Shown here: in pieces, positions 17,915 to 26,906 of the stretch | Position numbering within the stretch: the first letter of the stretch is position 1 | How the letters are laid out: each line of letters starts with the position of its first letter | Source: Parvibaculum sp036499025 | GTDB lineage: Bacteria; Pseudomonadota; Alphaproteobacteria; Parvibaculales; Parvibaculaceae | DNA length: 64,000 bases | Reading direction: 5' to 3' | NCBI GenBank assembly: GCA_036499025.1 | Contig: DASYEM010000021.1 | Span: forward strand, 12,548 to 76,547 | Program-made: the position numbers and the translations under genes | The notes under the pieces: generated by a model | Databases searched by the model: none | The model's input: the letters and a program-made list of their open reading frames with translations, nothing else | Told to the model about the DNA's origin: nothing

Positions 17915-18040
17915 ACAGCGTCTCTCGCACTAGTCCCGAGCCGGTGCAAGTCGGAAATCAACTCGCCGAAGTGCTTGCGCAGTCTTCGCAGCTGCGGTAG
18001 TTTGTTGAAAATTTGTGCAGTCTTATTTGGTGCCTATATT

Positions 18041-19060
18041 TTGACCATATCCATCGGTCGTCACACCCTGGCGTCTCCAGTTTTGCTTGCACCGATGGCC
18101 GGCATCACGGATTTGCCGTTCCGGCGCTGCGCTCACAATCTCGGCGCAGGGCTGGTCGTCTCCGAAATGGTCGCCAGCAGCGAGCTTGTGCGGGAGCGGC
18201 CGGATGTGGTGCGCCGTGCCGCCGGTGCGGGTCTGGTCGATCCTCTGGTGATCCAGATTGCGGGCCGCGAACCGCACTGGATGGCCGAAGGCGCGAAGAT
18301 GGCCGAAGCGGCGGGCGCGCAGATCATCGACATCAACATGGGCTGCCCGGCAAAGACCGTCACCTCCGGCCTGTCCGGCTCGGCGCTGATGCGCAATCTC
18401 GATCATGCCCTGACGCTCGTCGAAGCAACGGTCGGCGCGGTCTCCGTGCCCGTGACCTTGAAGATGCGCACCGGCTGGGACGACCAGACGCGCAACGCGC
18501 CAGAGCTTGCCGCCCGCGCTGAAGCAGCGGGGATCAAGATGGTGACAGTCCACGGCCGCACGCGCTGCCAGTTCTACAAGGGCCGCGCCGATTGGGGTTT
18601 CATCGCCCGCGTGAAAGAGGCCGTCTCCATTCCAGTCATCGCCAATGGCGACGTCATGAGCTGCGAAGACGCGAAGAAGATTCTCGGAGAGTCCGGCGCC
18701 GACGGCGTGATGATCGGACGCGGCGCGCAAGGCCGTCCGTGGTTCCTCGCTCAGGTCGCGCATTATCTGAAGACCGGAGAACATCTCGCGCCGCCGTCAT
18801 GGGCGGAGCAGGGCCGCATCGTCGCCGCGCATTACCGTGACATGCTCGCCCATTACGGGCAGGAGCTGGGACTTCGCATGGCGCGCAAGCATCTCGTCTG
18901 GTATCTCGAAGAAGCTTCGCGCGTTTTTCCCGATGACGCGATGGCCGTGAAGAGCGAAATCGTCCGCATGCGCGAGCCGTTGGCCGTTCTCGCTGCGATC
19001 GCGCATTTCTACGAACGCGCCGCGCAATCCTCTTCCGTCGCCGCCAGCGAGGCCGCATGA
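18041..19060 (+). CDS. dusB: tRNA-dihydrouridine synthase, DusB type
   Basis: DusB reduces specific uridines in the tRNA D-loop with FMN and NADPH. Family motifs are LLAPMAGITDLPFRR, INMGCPAKTVTSGLSGSALM (catalytic Cys in NMGCP) and TLKMRTGWDD. The likely start is a TTG at 18041, giving 339 residues and a normal N-terminus (TISIGRHTLASPV). The frame is open further upstream but that sequence is not family-like. There is no clear ribosome-binding site. The gene immediately precedes ntrB and overlaps it, the dusB-ntrBC arrangement known from many alphaproteobacteria. Confidence 0.93.
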   Translation: MTISIGRHTLASPVLLAPMAGITDLPFRRCAHNLGAGLVVSEMVASSELVRERPDVVRRAAGAGLVDPLVIQIAGREPHWMAEGAKMAEAAGAQIIDINMGCPAKTVTSGLSGSALMRNLDHALTLVEATVGAVSVPVTLKMRTGWDDQTRNAPELAARAEAAGIKMVTVHGRTRCQFYKGRADWGFIARVKEAVSIPVIANGDVMSCEDAKKILGESGADGVMIGRGAQGRPWFLAQVAHYLKTGEHLAPPSWAEQGRIVAAHYRDMLAHYGQELGLRMARKHLVWYLEEASRVFPDDAMAVKSEIVRMREPLAVLAAIAHFYERAAQSSSVAASEAA

Positions 19061-20181
19061 TGGTGCGCACCGCCGTTCAGGAGCCGACGCCGGTTCTGCC
19101 TGAAGCCTCCGCGATCCTCAATGCCATGCCGCATCCGGTCATCATGGTCGATCGCGATCTGCGCATTGAATATGTCAATGACAGCGCCGAACAGTTTTTT
19201 GCCGCCAGCGCTGCCGTGCTGCTCGGCCATCCGTTGCGCGAGGTCGTCGCTTTCGGCAGTCCGGTCCTCTCCCTTATCGAGCAAGTGATCGAGCACGGCG
19301 TTTCGGTCAATGAATACGGCGTCGAAATCGGTACGCCGAAAACCGGCGACCGCGCCGTCGATATTCAGGTAACGCCCGTCAGCGAATATCCGGGCAGGGT
19401 GCTGCTCATTCTTCAGGTGCGCACCATGGCGCACAAGATGGACCGGCAATTGACGCATCGAAGCGCCGCGCGTTCCGTCACCGGCATGGCGGCGATCCTC
19501 GCCCATGAAATCAAGAACCCGCTGTCGGGCATTCGCGGCGCGGCGCAGCTTCTCGAATTGAATGCCAATACAGACGACCGCACTTTGACGCGGCTGATTT
19601 GCGATGAGACGGACCGCATTTGCAAACTCGTCGACCGCATGGAAGTTTTCTCCGACGAACGCCCTGTGCCGCGAGAGCCGGTCAATATTCATATCGTGCT
19701 CGGCCATGTGAAGCAGCTCGCGGAAACAGGCTTTGCGCGCGGCATCAAGTTCCATGAGGAATATGATCCGTCCCTGCCGCCCGTTCTCGGCGACAAGGAC
19801 CAGCTCATTCAGGTGTTGCTGAACCTCGTCAAGAATGCGGCGGAAGCCATCGGCCAGCCGGAAGGCGAAATCATTCTGACGACGGCCTATCGCCCCGGCG
19901 TCCGTCTCTCCATGCCGGGCAGCCGCGATCGCGTCAGCTTGCCGCTGGAAATCTGCGTCATCGATGATGGTTCTGGCGTGCCCGCCGACCTGCTACCGCA
20001 TCTCTTCGATCCTTTCGTCACGACGAAATCTTCCGGCACCGGCCTCGGCCTTGCCCTCGTTGCGAAAATCATCGGCGATCATGGCGGCATCGTCGAATGC
20101 GAAAGCCAGCCTCGGCGCACCGTCTTTCGCGTTCTTCTACCCATGCATACGGGCGACACCTCCATCTCTGCGAAATTGTAA
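19057..20181 (+). CDS. ntrB: Nitrogen regulation sensor kinase NtrB
   Basis: NtrB is the cytoplasmic histidine kinase/phosphatase that controls NtrC in response to PII protein. The 374-residue product has an N-terminal PAS domain (MPHPVIMVDRDLRIEYVND) and the phosphorylated histidine in AAILAHEIKNPLSGI. ATP-binding boxes follow: QVLLNLVKNAAEAIG (N), CVIDDGSGVPADLL (G1) and SGTGLGLALVAKI (G2). Its start overlaps the dusB stop by four bases, and ntrC starts 16 bases after its stop. Confidence 0.95.
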   Translation: MMVRTAVQEPTPVLPEASAILNAMPHPVIMVDRDLRIEYVNDSAEQFFAASAAVLLGHPLREVVAFGSPVLSLIEQVIEHGVSVNEYGVEIGTPKTGDRAVDIQVTPVSEYPGRVLLILQVRTMAHKMDRQLTHRSAARSVTGMAAILAHEIKNPLSGIRGAAQLLELNANTDDRTLTRLICDETDRICKLVDRMEVFSDERPVPREPVNIHIVLGHVKQLAETGFARGIKFHEEYDPSLPPVLGDKDQLIQVLLNLVKNAAEAIGQPEGEIILTTAYRPGVRLSMPGSRDRVSLPLEICVIDDGSGVPADLLPHLFDPFVTTKSSGTGLGLALVAKIIGDHGGIVECESQPRRTVFRVLLPMHTGDTSISAKL

Positions 20182-20197
20182 TAGGGGCTAGAGTTTC

Positions 20198-21640
20198 ATG
20201 GCGAGCGGCACCATCCTCCTGGCGGACGACGACGCGGCGATACGCACCGTGCTCAATCAGGCGCTGGGCCGCGTGGGCTACGATGTCCGCGCGACAAGCA
20301 ACGCGGCAACGCTGTGGCGTTGGGTCAGTCAGGGCGAGGGCGATCTCATTATCACAGACGTCGTGATGCCCGACGAAAACGCCTTCGACCTCATTCCGCG
20401 CATCAAGCGCGCCCGGCCCGATTTGCCGATCATCGTTATGAGCGCGCAGAACACGCTGAAGACGGCGATCACGGCGGCGGAACGTGGCGCCTACGAATAT
20501 CTCCCCAAGCCCTTCGATCTCAACGAGTTGATCCGCGTCATCGACCGCGCGCTCACCGCGCCGCGTGAAAGTGCCGTACCGCGCTCCAATGTTCCCGAAG
20601 ACGACAAGATCCCGCTCATCGGCCGTTCGCCCGCCATGCAGGACATCTATCGCGTTCTCGCGCGCCTGATGCAGACCGATCTGACCGTGATGATTTCCGG
20701 CGAAAGCGGCACCGGCAAGGAACTCGTCGCCCGTGCGCTGCATGATTACGGCAAACGCCGCAATGGTCCCTTCGTCGCCATCAACATGGCTGCGATCCCG
20801 CGCGAGTTGATCGAGAGCGAGCTCTTCGGCCATGAGAAAGGCGCTTTCACCGGCGCCAGCCAGCGCGCGACGGGCCGCTTCGAACAGGCCGAAAGCGGTA
20901 CGCTCTTTCTCGATGAAATCGGCGACATGCCGATGGAAGCGCAAACGCGCCTCCTGCGCGTGTTGCAGCAAGGTGAATACACAACCGTCGGCGGTCGCAC
21001 CGCGATCAAGACCGATGTGCGCATCGTCGCCGCGACTAACCGCGACCTCCGCCAACTCATCAATCTCGGCCTCTTCCGCGAAGATTTGTTTTTCCGCCTG
21101 AACGTCGTGCCGATCCGCCTGCCGCCCTTGCGCGAACGCACCGAGGACATCCCGGACCTCGTTCGGCACTTTCTGTCTCAAGCCGAGGCCGAGGGCCTGC
21201 CGCCCAAGACCATCGACGCTGAAGGCATGGAGTTCATCAAGCGCTATCGCTGGCCGGGTAATGTCCGCGAGCTTGAAAACCTCGTTCGCCGCCTCGCCGC
21301 GCTCTACACGGAAGAAACCATCGGCGCATCGGTTCTCGAAAACGAACTCGCCGAACCCGATTTCGGGCGTTCTTCCGAGCAAGCTCCGGCAGACGAGCCG
21401 CTGACTTCATCGGTCGAGCGCGCGCTCAACCGGTTGTTCGCCAATGCCGGGGACGCTCTCCCGCCGCCGGGCCTCTATGACCGCATCCTGCGCGAAGTGG
21501 AAAAACCGCTCTTCGGCATGACCCTCGCCGCCACGCGCGGTAATCAGATCAAGGCAGCGCATCTCCTGGGCATCAATCGCAACACGCTGAGGAAGAAGCT
21601 GCGCGATCTTGAGATGCAGGTGGTCCGGGGATTGAGGTAA
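20198..21640 (+). CDS. ntrC: Nitrogen response regulator NtrC
   Basis: NtrC is a sigma-54-dependent activator of nitrogen-assimilation genes. The 480-residue product has a receiver domain with acidic pocket LADDDAA and phospho-acceptor in IITDVVMPDE. The AAA+ domain has Walker A SGESGTGKELVARAL and an intact GAFTGA sigma-54 loop. The C-terminal Fis-type helix-turn-helix (KAAHLLGINRNTLRKKLRDL) binds DNA. The following 245 bases before ntrY hold no gene I can support, so ntrYX may have its own promoter. Confidence 0.96.
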   Translation: MASGTILLADDDAAIRTVLNQALGRVGYDVRATSNAATLWRWVSQGEGDLIITDVVMPDENAFDLIPRIKRARPDLPIIVMSAQNTLKTAITAAERGAYEYLPKPFDLNELIRVIDRALTAPRESAVPRSNVPEDDKIPLIGRSPAMQDIYRVLARLMQTDLTVMISGESGTGKELVARALHDYGKRRNGPFVAINMAAIPRELIESELFGHEKGAFTGASQRATGRFEQAESGTLFLDEIGDMPMEAQTRLLRVLQQGEYTTVGGRTAIKTDVRIVAATNRDLRQLINLGLFREDLFFRLNVVPIRLPPLRERTEDIPDLVRHFLSQAEAEGLPPKTIDAEGMEFIKRYRWPGNVRELENLVRRLAALYTEETIGASVLENELAEPDFGRSSEQAPADEPLTSSVERALNRLFANAGDALPPPGLYDRILREVEKPLFGMTLAATRGNQIKAAHLLGINRNTLRKKLRDLEMQVVRGLR

Positions 21641-21885
21641 TCCTCGGCGCGCCGTGCTTTCCGGGCCAGGGAGCGTCATTATTGTGCCGGTTCGGCCAAA
21701 TACGCCCCATAAGGCGTGGTAAACATGCAACATTGTTGTTGATCTGTCCGTGCCCGCCGGGCCACTATGTGACCCGCCGTTGATGGCGTGTGGCGCTTTT
21801 GGCACTGGATGAAGAGGGATGGGTCACTGCTGACCGTCTCGCTTCGTGCCCGCCGCCGGAATGAAGACCGGGTCCAGGACGGGAT

Positions 21886-24180
21886 ATGACGACAGTGGAA
21901 CGGGTGGGCAGGACAAGCTGGGATAGCCGGCTCTGGGAGCTTATGTCTCGGCGGGGCTTCTCGGGTACGCTTGCCGTCGGACTGGTGATCGTTGCGATCC
22001 TGCTCGGCTCCTTCACCTACATGACCCTGACCGGGCTCACGCCACTGAAACCCGGTCGTGGTCTCGTCATTACGTTGCTGCTCGCCAATCTCACTATCGT
22101 CCTGATCCTCTTCGCGCTGATTTGCTGGCGTGTGGTGCGGATCATCATGGCGCGGGTCAGTGGCGCGGCGGGGGCGAAGCTCCACGCGCGCCTCGTCGCC
22201 ATGTTCTCTATTGTCGCGGTCATGCCCGCCATCATCGTCGCGGTCTTCGCCGCCGTGACGCTCAACCGGGGGCTCGACGCCTGGTTCAGCCAGCGCACCC
22301 AGATCATTATCTCGAATGCCCAGACTGTGGCCGAAGCCTATCTCAGCGAGCATCATCATGTGCTGCGGGGCGACGCGCTGGCTATGGCGACCGACCTCGA
22401 CCGGGCGGCGCCTTATCTCTCATCCAACCCTGAGCGGTTTCAGGAGCTTGTCGGCACGCAAGCCGCGCTTCGCTCTCTGCCCGCCGCCTATCTGATCAAC
22501 TCGCAAGGGCGCGTCCTGGCGCGGGCGAGCGTGGCGGGCATGCCCGCCATCGGGCTCCCGTCGCCCGAACAATTCGCCGCCGCCAACAAAGGCGAGGCAG
22601 TTCTCTTCACGGTGGATTCCGTCGATCAGATCAGGGCCTTGGTCAAACTGCCGTCGATTGACGACACCTATCTCTACGTCGCCAGACCGGTCGACGCCCG
22701 TGTCCTTGACCACCTCGCGCAAACGCGTGAGGCGGTGAACGAATATCAAAGCCTTGAGCAAAGGCGGATCACCTTTCAAGTGACATTCGCGCTCATCTAC
22801 ATCGCGGTGGCTCTTGTCACTTTGCTTGCCGCTGTCTGGCTCGGCCTGTGGGCGTCGAACCGGATCGTCGATCCCATCGGCAAGCTTGTCGAAGCGGCGG
22901 AGCGCGTCTCGGGTGGCGATCTGGGCGCGCGCGTAGAGCCGGGCGAAACCGGCGATGAGCTCGACGTGCTAAGCAGCGCTTTCAATCGCATGACGAGCCA
23001 GCTCGAAAGCCAGCGCAACGAACTCATCGAGGCGAACCACCAGCTCGACCAGCGGCGCCAGTTCACCGAAGCGGTGCTGTCCGGCGTCAGCGCGGGCGTG
23101 CTGGGTCTCGACAATGAAGGCATCATCAATCACGGCAACAGGGCGGCGCTGCGCTTTTTCGGCAAGGGCGAAGCCGCGCTGATGGGCCATGACGTTTCCG
23201 TCGCCATTCCCGAAATGGCCGACGTTGTCCGCGAAGCGCAGGGTCACCCGGACCGCCGCGCGCAGAGCCAGATCGTGATCCAGCGGGAAGGGCGCGAACG
23301 CACCCTCAGCATCCGCGTGACCAGCGAAGTGACGGATTCCGGTCTTGGCGGTTTCGTGCTGACCTTCGACGACATCACAGAACTCGTGAGCGCGCAGCGC
23401 ACGTCCGCCTGGGCCGATGTTGCGCGCCGTATCGCGCATGAAATCAAGAACCCGCTGACGCCGATCCAGCTTTCGGCGGAGCGTCTCCGGCGCAAATACA
23501 GCAAGGAAATTCTGACGGACCCCGAGGTCTTTCAGCAATGCACAGACACGATCATCCGTCAGGTGAATGACATCGGCCGCATGGTGGACGAATTCTCGTC
23601 TTTCGCCCGGATGCCGTCCGCCGTGATGAAACCGATAGAGATCAACGAGGTCGTACGTCAGGCCGCTTTCCTTCAGCGTGTCGCGCATCCCGAGATCGAA
23701 TATATTCTCGACTTGCCGCTGACGCCTGTCTGGCTTCAATGCGATGGGCGGCTCGTCAGTCAGGCGCTGACCAATATTCTGAAAAACGCGGCTGAGGCCA
23801 TTCGCGGCCACGATGCGGCGGAGCATGGCCAGCCGGGCGCCAAGGAAGGCGAACTTGGCCGCATCCTCGTCGCGCTGGACGAAGAGCCGGAATTCGTCGC
23901 CATCGAGGTGACGGATACGGGCTGCGGCTTGCCGCAGGTAAACCGGACAAGATTGACGGAACCTTACATGACGACGCGCGCCAAGGGCACAGGCCTCGGG
24001 CTCGCCATCGTCAACAAGGTGATGGAAGACCACGGCGGCGCCTTGTCGCTGGAAGACGCGCCGGTGTCCGACGACTGGGAGAGCGGGGCACTTGTGCGCC
24101 TGACTTTCCCGCGCGTGCATCTGGATACGGTTGAGACGACACAGACGAACGACGCAAACGAGGCAATGCATGGCATCTGA
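21886..24180 (+). CDS. ntrY: Nitrogen/redox sensor kinase NtrY
   Basis: This is the membrane-bound histidine kinase of the NtrYX system, which in alphaproteobacteria responds to nitrogen and redox signals. The 764-residue product has N-terminal transmembrane segments, a large periplasmic loop and a further helix before a HAMP region. A PAS domain (around LGLDNEGIINHGNRAAL) and the H-box ARRIAHEIKNPLTPIQ follow. ATP-binding boxes ALTNILKNAAEAIRG and KGTGLGLAIVNKV are intact. It overlaps ntrX by 11 bases, which indicates translational coupling. Confidence 0.95.
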   Translation: MTTVERVGRTSWDSRLWELMSRRGFSGTLAVGLVIVAILLGSFTYMTLTGLTPLKPGRGLVITLLLANLTIVLILFALICWRVVRIIMARVSGAAGAKLHARLVAMFSIVAVMPAIIVAVFAAVTLNRGLDAWFSQRTQIIISNAQTVAEAYLSEHHHVLRGDALAMATDLDRAAPYLSSNPERFQELVGTQAALRSLPAAYLINSQGRVLARASVAGMPAIGLPSPEQFAAANKGEAVLFTVDSVDQIRALVKLPSIDDTYLYVARPVDARVLDHLAQTREAVNEYQSLEQRRITFQVTFALIYIAVALVTLLAAVWLGLWASNRIVDPIGKLVEAAERVSGGDLGARVEPGETGDELDVLSSAFNRMTSQLESQRNELIEANHQLDQRRQFTEAVLSGVSAGVLGLDNEGIINHGNRAALRFFGKGEAALMGHDVSVAIPEMADVVREAQGHPDRRAQSQIVIQREGRERTLSIRVTSEVTDSGLGGFVLTFDDITELVSAQRTSAWADVARRIAHEIKNPLTPIQLSAERLRRKYSKEILTDPEVFQQCTDTIIRQVNDIGRMVDEFSSFARMPSAVMKPIEINEVVRQAAFLQRVAHPEIEYILDLPLTPVWLQCDGRLVSQALTNILKNAAEAIRGHDAAEHGQPGAKEGELGRILVALDEEPEFVAIEVTDTGCGLPQVNRTRLTEPYMTTRAKGTGLGLAIVNKVMEDHGGALSLEDAPVSDDWESGALVRLTFPRVHLDTVETTQTNDANEAMHGI

Positions 24181-25564
24181 GATTCTGATCGTTGATGACG
24201 AAGCGGATATTCGGGAGCTCGTTGCGGGTATTCTGAACGACGAGGGCTATGACACGCGGGTCGCCGGCGATAGCGACGGCGCATTGACGGCCATTGAAGC
24301 GCGGCGTCCTGGCCTCGTCGTGCTCGACATCTGGCTTCAGGGCAGCCGTCTGGACGGGCTGGAACTGCTCGACGTCATTCACGAGCGTCATCCCGATCTG
24401 CCGGTCGTCATCATCAGCGGCCACGGCAACGTCGAAACGGCCGTCTCCGCGATTAAGAAGGGTGCTTACGACTTCATCGAGAAGCCGTTCAAGGCCGACC
24501 GCCTCATTCTCATCGTGCGCCGCGCGATGGAAGCCTATCGCCTGCGCCGCGAAAATACCGAGCTTCGCACGCGTATCGGCGACGACATGGTATTGGTCGG
24601 CATTTCGCCGGTCGTCGCGCATGTGCGCCAGACCATCGACAAGGTGGCGCCGACGGGCAGCCGCGTTCTGATCACCGGGCCATCGGGCTCAGGCAAGGAA
24701 GTCGTCGCGCGCCTTCTGCATTCACGTTCGCGCCGCGCGGGTTATTCCTTCGTCGCCATCAATGCCGCGACCATGGCGCCCGAGCGCATGGAGACGGAGC
24801 TTTTCGGCACCGAAGCGACGACGACGGGGCCGCGCAAGGTCGGCGTCTTCGAGCAAGCGCATGGTGGCACGCTCTTTCTCGATGAAGTGGCCGAGATGCC
24901 GCTCGAGACACAGAGCAAGATCCTTCGCGTGCTCGTAGAGCAGACATTCGAGCGTGTCGGCGGTGGACCCAAAGTCAAAGTCGATGTCCGCGTCGTCTCA
25001 TCGTCGAGCCGCGATCTCACCGACGAAATCAGCAAGGGCCGCTTCCGTGAGGATCTGTTCCACCGCCTGAACGTCGTGCCCATTCAGGTGCCGCCGCTTT
25101 CGACGCGGCGCGAGGACATTCCGCTGCTGGTCGAACATTTCATGGGCCAGATTTCCAAGGCGACGGGCTTGCCGGCGCGGATCATTTCCGAAGATGCGAT
25201 GGCGGCGCTTCAGGCGCATGACTGGCCGGGCAATATCCGCCAGCTCCGCAACAATGTGGAACGGCTGTTGATCCTGACATCGGGCGACCCCGCCGGCATC
25301 GTCACAGCCGATATGCTGCCTGCCGAAGTCGGTTCGTCGGCGCAGATCACGGTCAACGGCGCGGGTGGCGAACACATCATGGCGTTGCCGCTTCGGGAAG
25401 CGCGCGAGACCTTCGAGCGCGAATATCTGATGGCGCAGATCAGCCGCTTCGGCGGCAATATTTCGCGCACGGCCGCCTTCATCGGCATGGAGCGTTCGGC
25501 GCTTCACCGCAAGCTCAAGTCGCTTGGCGTGGCGACGACGAGCCGGGCGGATGTCATCGCGTAA
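24170..25564 (+). CDS. ntrX: Response regulator NtrX
   Basis: NtrX is the partner of NtrY. The 464-residue product has a receiver domain (ILIVDDEADIRELV; phospho-Asp in VVLDIWLQG), an AAA+ domain with GPSGSGKEVVARLL, and a C-terminal Fis-like helix (NISRTAAFIGMERSALHRKL). The segment where NtrC has GAFTGA reads ELFGTEATTTGPRKVG, so the sigma-54 contact loop is absent. This fits the view that alphaproteobacterial NtrX acts at sigma-70 promoters. The ATG at 24170 is preferred; an upstream ATG would lie deeper in ntrY. Confidence 0.94.
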   Translation: MASEILIVDDEADIRELVAGILNDEGYDTRVAGDSDGALTAIEARRPGLVVLDIWLQGSRLDGLELLDVIHERHPDLPVVIISGHGNVETAVSAIKKGAYDFIEKPFKADRLILIVRRAMEAYRLRRENTELRTRIGDDMVLVGISPVVAHVRQTIDKVAPTGSRVLITGPSGSGKEVVARLLHSRSRRAGYSFVAINAATMAPERMETELFGTEATTTGPRKVGVFEQAHGGTLFLDEVAEMPLETQSKILRVLVEQTFERVGGGPKVKVDVRVVSSSSRDLTDEISKGRFREDLFHRLNVVPIQVPPLSTRREDIPLLVEHFMGQISKATGLPARIISEDAMAALQAHDWPGNIRQLRNNVERLLILTSGDPAGIVTADMLPAEVGSSAQITVNGAGGEHIMALPLREARETFEREYLMAQISRFGGNISRTAAFIGMERSALHRKLKSLGVATTSRADVIA

Positions 25565-25573
25565 GGAGCCAGC

Positions 25574-26431
25574 TTGTCCCGCATCGCTTATGTGAATGGC
25601 AGCTATCTCCGCCATGCGGAGGCGAGCGTCCATATCGAAGATCGCGGCTATCAGTTTTCCGATGGCGTCTATGAAGTCTGCGGCGTGCGCGGCGGACAAC
25701 TCATGGACGAGGATATGCATCTGGAGCGGCTTCAGCGCTCGCTGAAGGAGTTGCGGATCGCGATGCCCATGGCGCTGCCCGCGCTCCGGCATGTGTTGCG
25801 CGAAGTCGTGCGGCGAAACCGCATTCAGAACGGCATGGTCTATTTTCAGGTCACGCGCGGCGTCGCGCCCCGCGACCACCCGTTTCCGCCTGCCGGCACG
25901 CGGCCTGCCATCGTCGTCACGGCGAAGCGCCTGAATGAAACGCGCGTCGCAGCCTCGGTCGAGAAGGGCGTCGCCGTCATCACCATGCCGGACCAGCGCT
26001 GGGCGCGGCGCGACATCAAGTCGGTCTCTCTGCTTGCCAATATCCTGGCCAAACAAGCGGCGCGCGAAGTGGGTGCCTATGAGGCGTGGCTTGTCGATAA
26101 GGACGGGTTCGTCACGGAAGGGTCTTCGACCAATGCCTGGATCGTCGACAAGGATGGCCGCGTCGTCACGCGGGCGCTGAGTTCCGATATTTTACCGGGC
26201 GTCACCCGCCGTGTGTTGCTCGAGGCCGCAAAACGGGAAGGCATCGAGATCGTGGAACGGCCCTTCACCGTGGAGGAAGCCCGGACCGCCCGCGAAGCGT
26301 TCATCAGCGCCTCATCGGCCATCATTATTCCGGTAGTTCGTATCGACGAAACATCGATCGGAAATGGTGCGCCGGGTTCTGTCACCATGCGCTTGCGGCA
26401 GGCCTATGCGGCAAGCGGGCAGTTAAGCTGA
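25574..26431 (+). CDS. dat: D-amino-acid transaminase (fold-type IV PLP enzyme)
   Basis: This enzyme interconverts D-alanine and 2-oxoglutarate with pyruvate and D-glutamate, supplying D-amino acids for peptidoglycan. The 285-residue product shows the fold IV pattern: EDRGYQFSDGVYEVC near the N-terminus, the PLP lysine in RRDIKSVSLLANIL, and EGSSTNAWIV. The TTG start is supported by AAGGAG 6-8 bases upstream. Branched-chain aminotransferases share the fold, but the DRGYQF...DGVYE pattern favours Dat. It lies 9 bases after ntrX, an arrangement seen in several alphaproteobacteria. Confidence 0.88.
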   Translation: MSRIAYVNGSYLRHAEASVHIEDRGYQFSDGVYEVCGVRGGQLMDEDMHLERLQRSLKELRIAMPMALPALRHVLREVVRRNRIQNGMVYFQVTRGVAPRDHPFPPAGTRPAIVVTAKRLNETRVAASVEKGVAVITMPDQRWARRDIKSVSLLANILAKQAAREVGAYEAWLVDKDGFVTEGSSTNAWIVDKDGRVVTRALSSDILPGVTRRVLLEAAKREGIEIVERPFTVEEARTAREAFISASSAIIIPVVRIDETSIGNGAPGSVTMRLRQAYAASGQLS

Positions 26432-26633
26432 GGTTTCACGCCTCGAAGCTGTTCGCCCAAAGAAAAAAATGACCATAACGACGTATCGCGACGATTTCGC
26501 ACTTGCAGCAATACATAAAAAGACCAGATTGTAGAGGAGCCGCACCTTTCGCTCCGCTGGGGCAGAGACAACATCATGAGGCTGGCCGGTGCGGCGAGCT
26601 GGCCCAACCCAATGCGACAAATGGGGTTTACCC

Positions 26634-26876
26634 ATGAGTGAAAAGACCCACAACTTGCAGGACACATTCCTGAACCACGTGCGCAAGCACAAGGTCAACC
26701 TCACCATCTTTTTGGTGAATGGCGTGAAGCTTCAGGGCGTCGTGACCTGGTTCGACAATTTTTGTGTATTGTTGCGCCGAGATGGCCACTCGCAATTGGT
26801 CTATAAGCACGCCATATCGACGATCATGCCCGCTTCGCCCGTCCAGCTTTTCGAGCCCGGTGGGGAAGAGGCCTGA
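26634..26876 (+). CDS. hfq: RNA chaperone Hfq
   Basis: Hfq is a hexameric Sm-like protein that pairs small RNAs with mRNAs. The 80-residue product has the Sm1 region (LQDTFLNHVRKHKVNLTIFL, VNGVKLQG) and the Sm2 motif YKHAIST. The ATG at 26634 gives the usual N-terminus MSEKTHNLQD. An earlier in-frame ATG would add a non-conserved segment. The 200-base leader after dat has no gene in it and probably carries the hfq promoter. hflX follows 30 bases later. Confidence 0.97.
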   Translation: MSEKTHNLQDTFLNHVRKHKVNLTIFLVNGVKLQGVVTWFDNFCVLLRRDGHSQLVYKHAISTIMPASPVQLFEPGGEEA

Positions 26877-26906
26877 AACGCTTCCTTTGAGTCGTGAGAC
26901 CACCTT

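Noticed and set aside
20069..21382. 437-codon open frame antisense to ntrC
   Set aside because: It overlaps a complete NtrC with all motifs intact, and its composition is typical of an antisense shadow.
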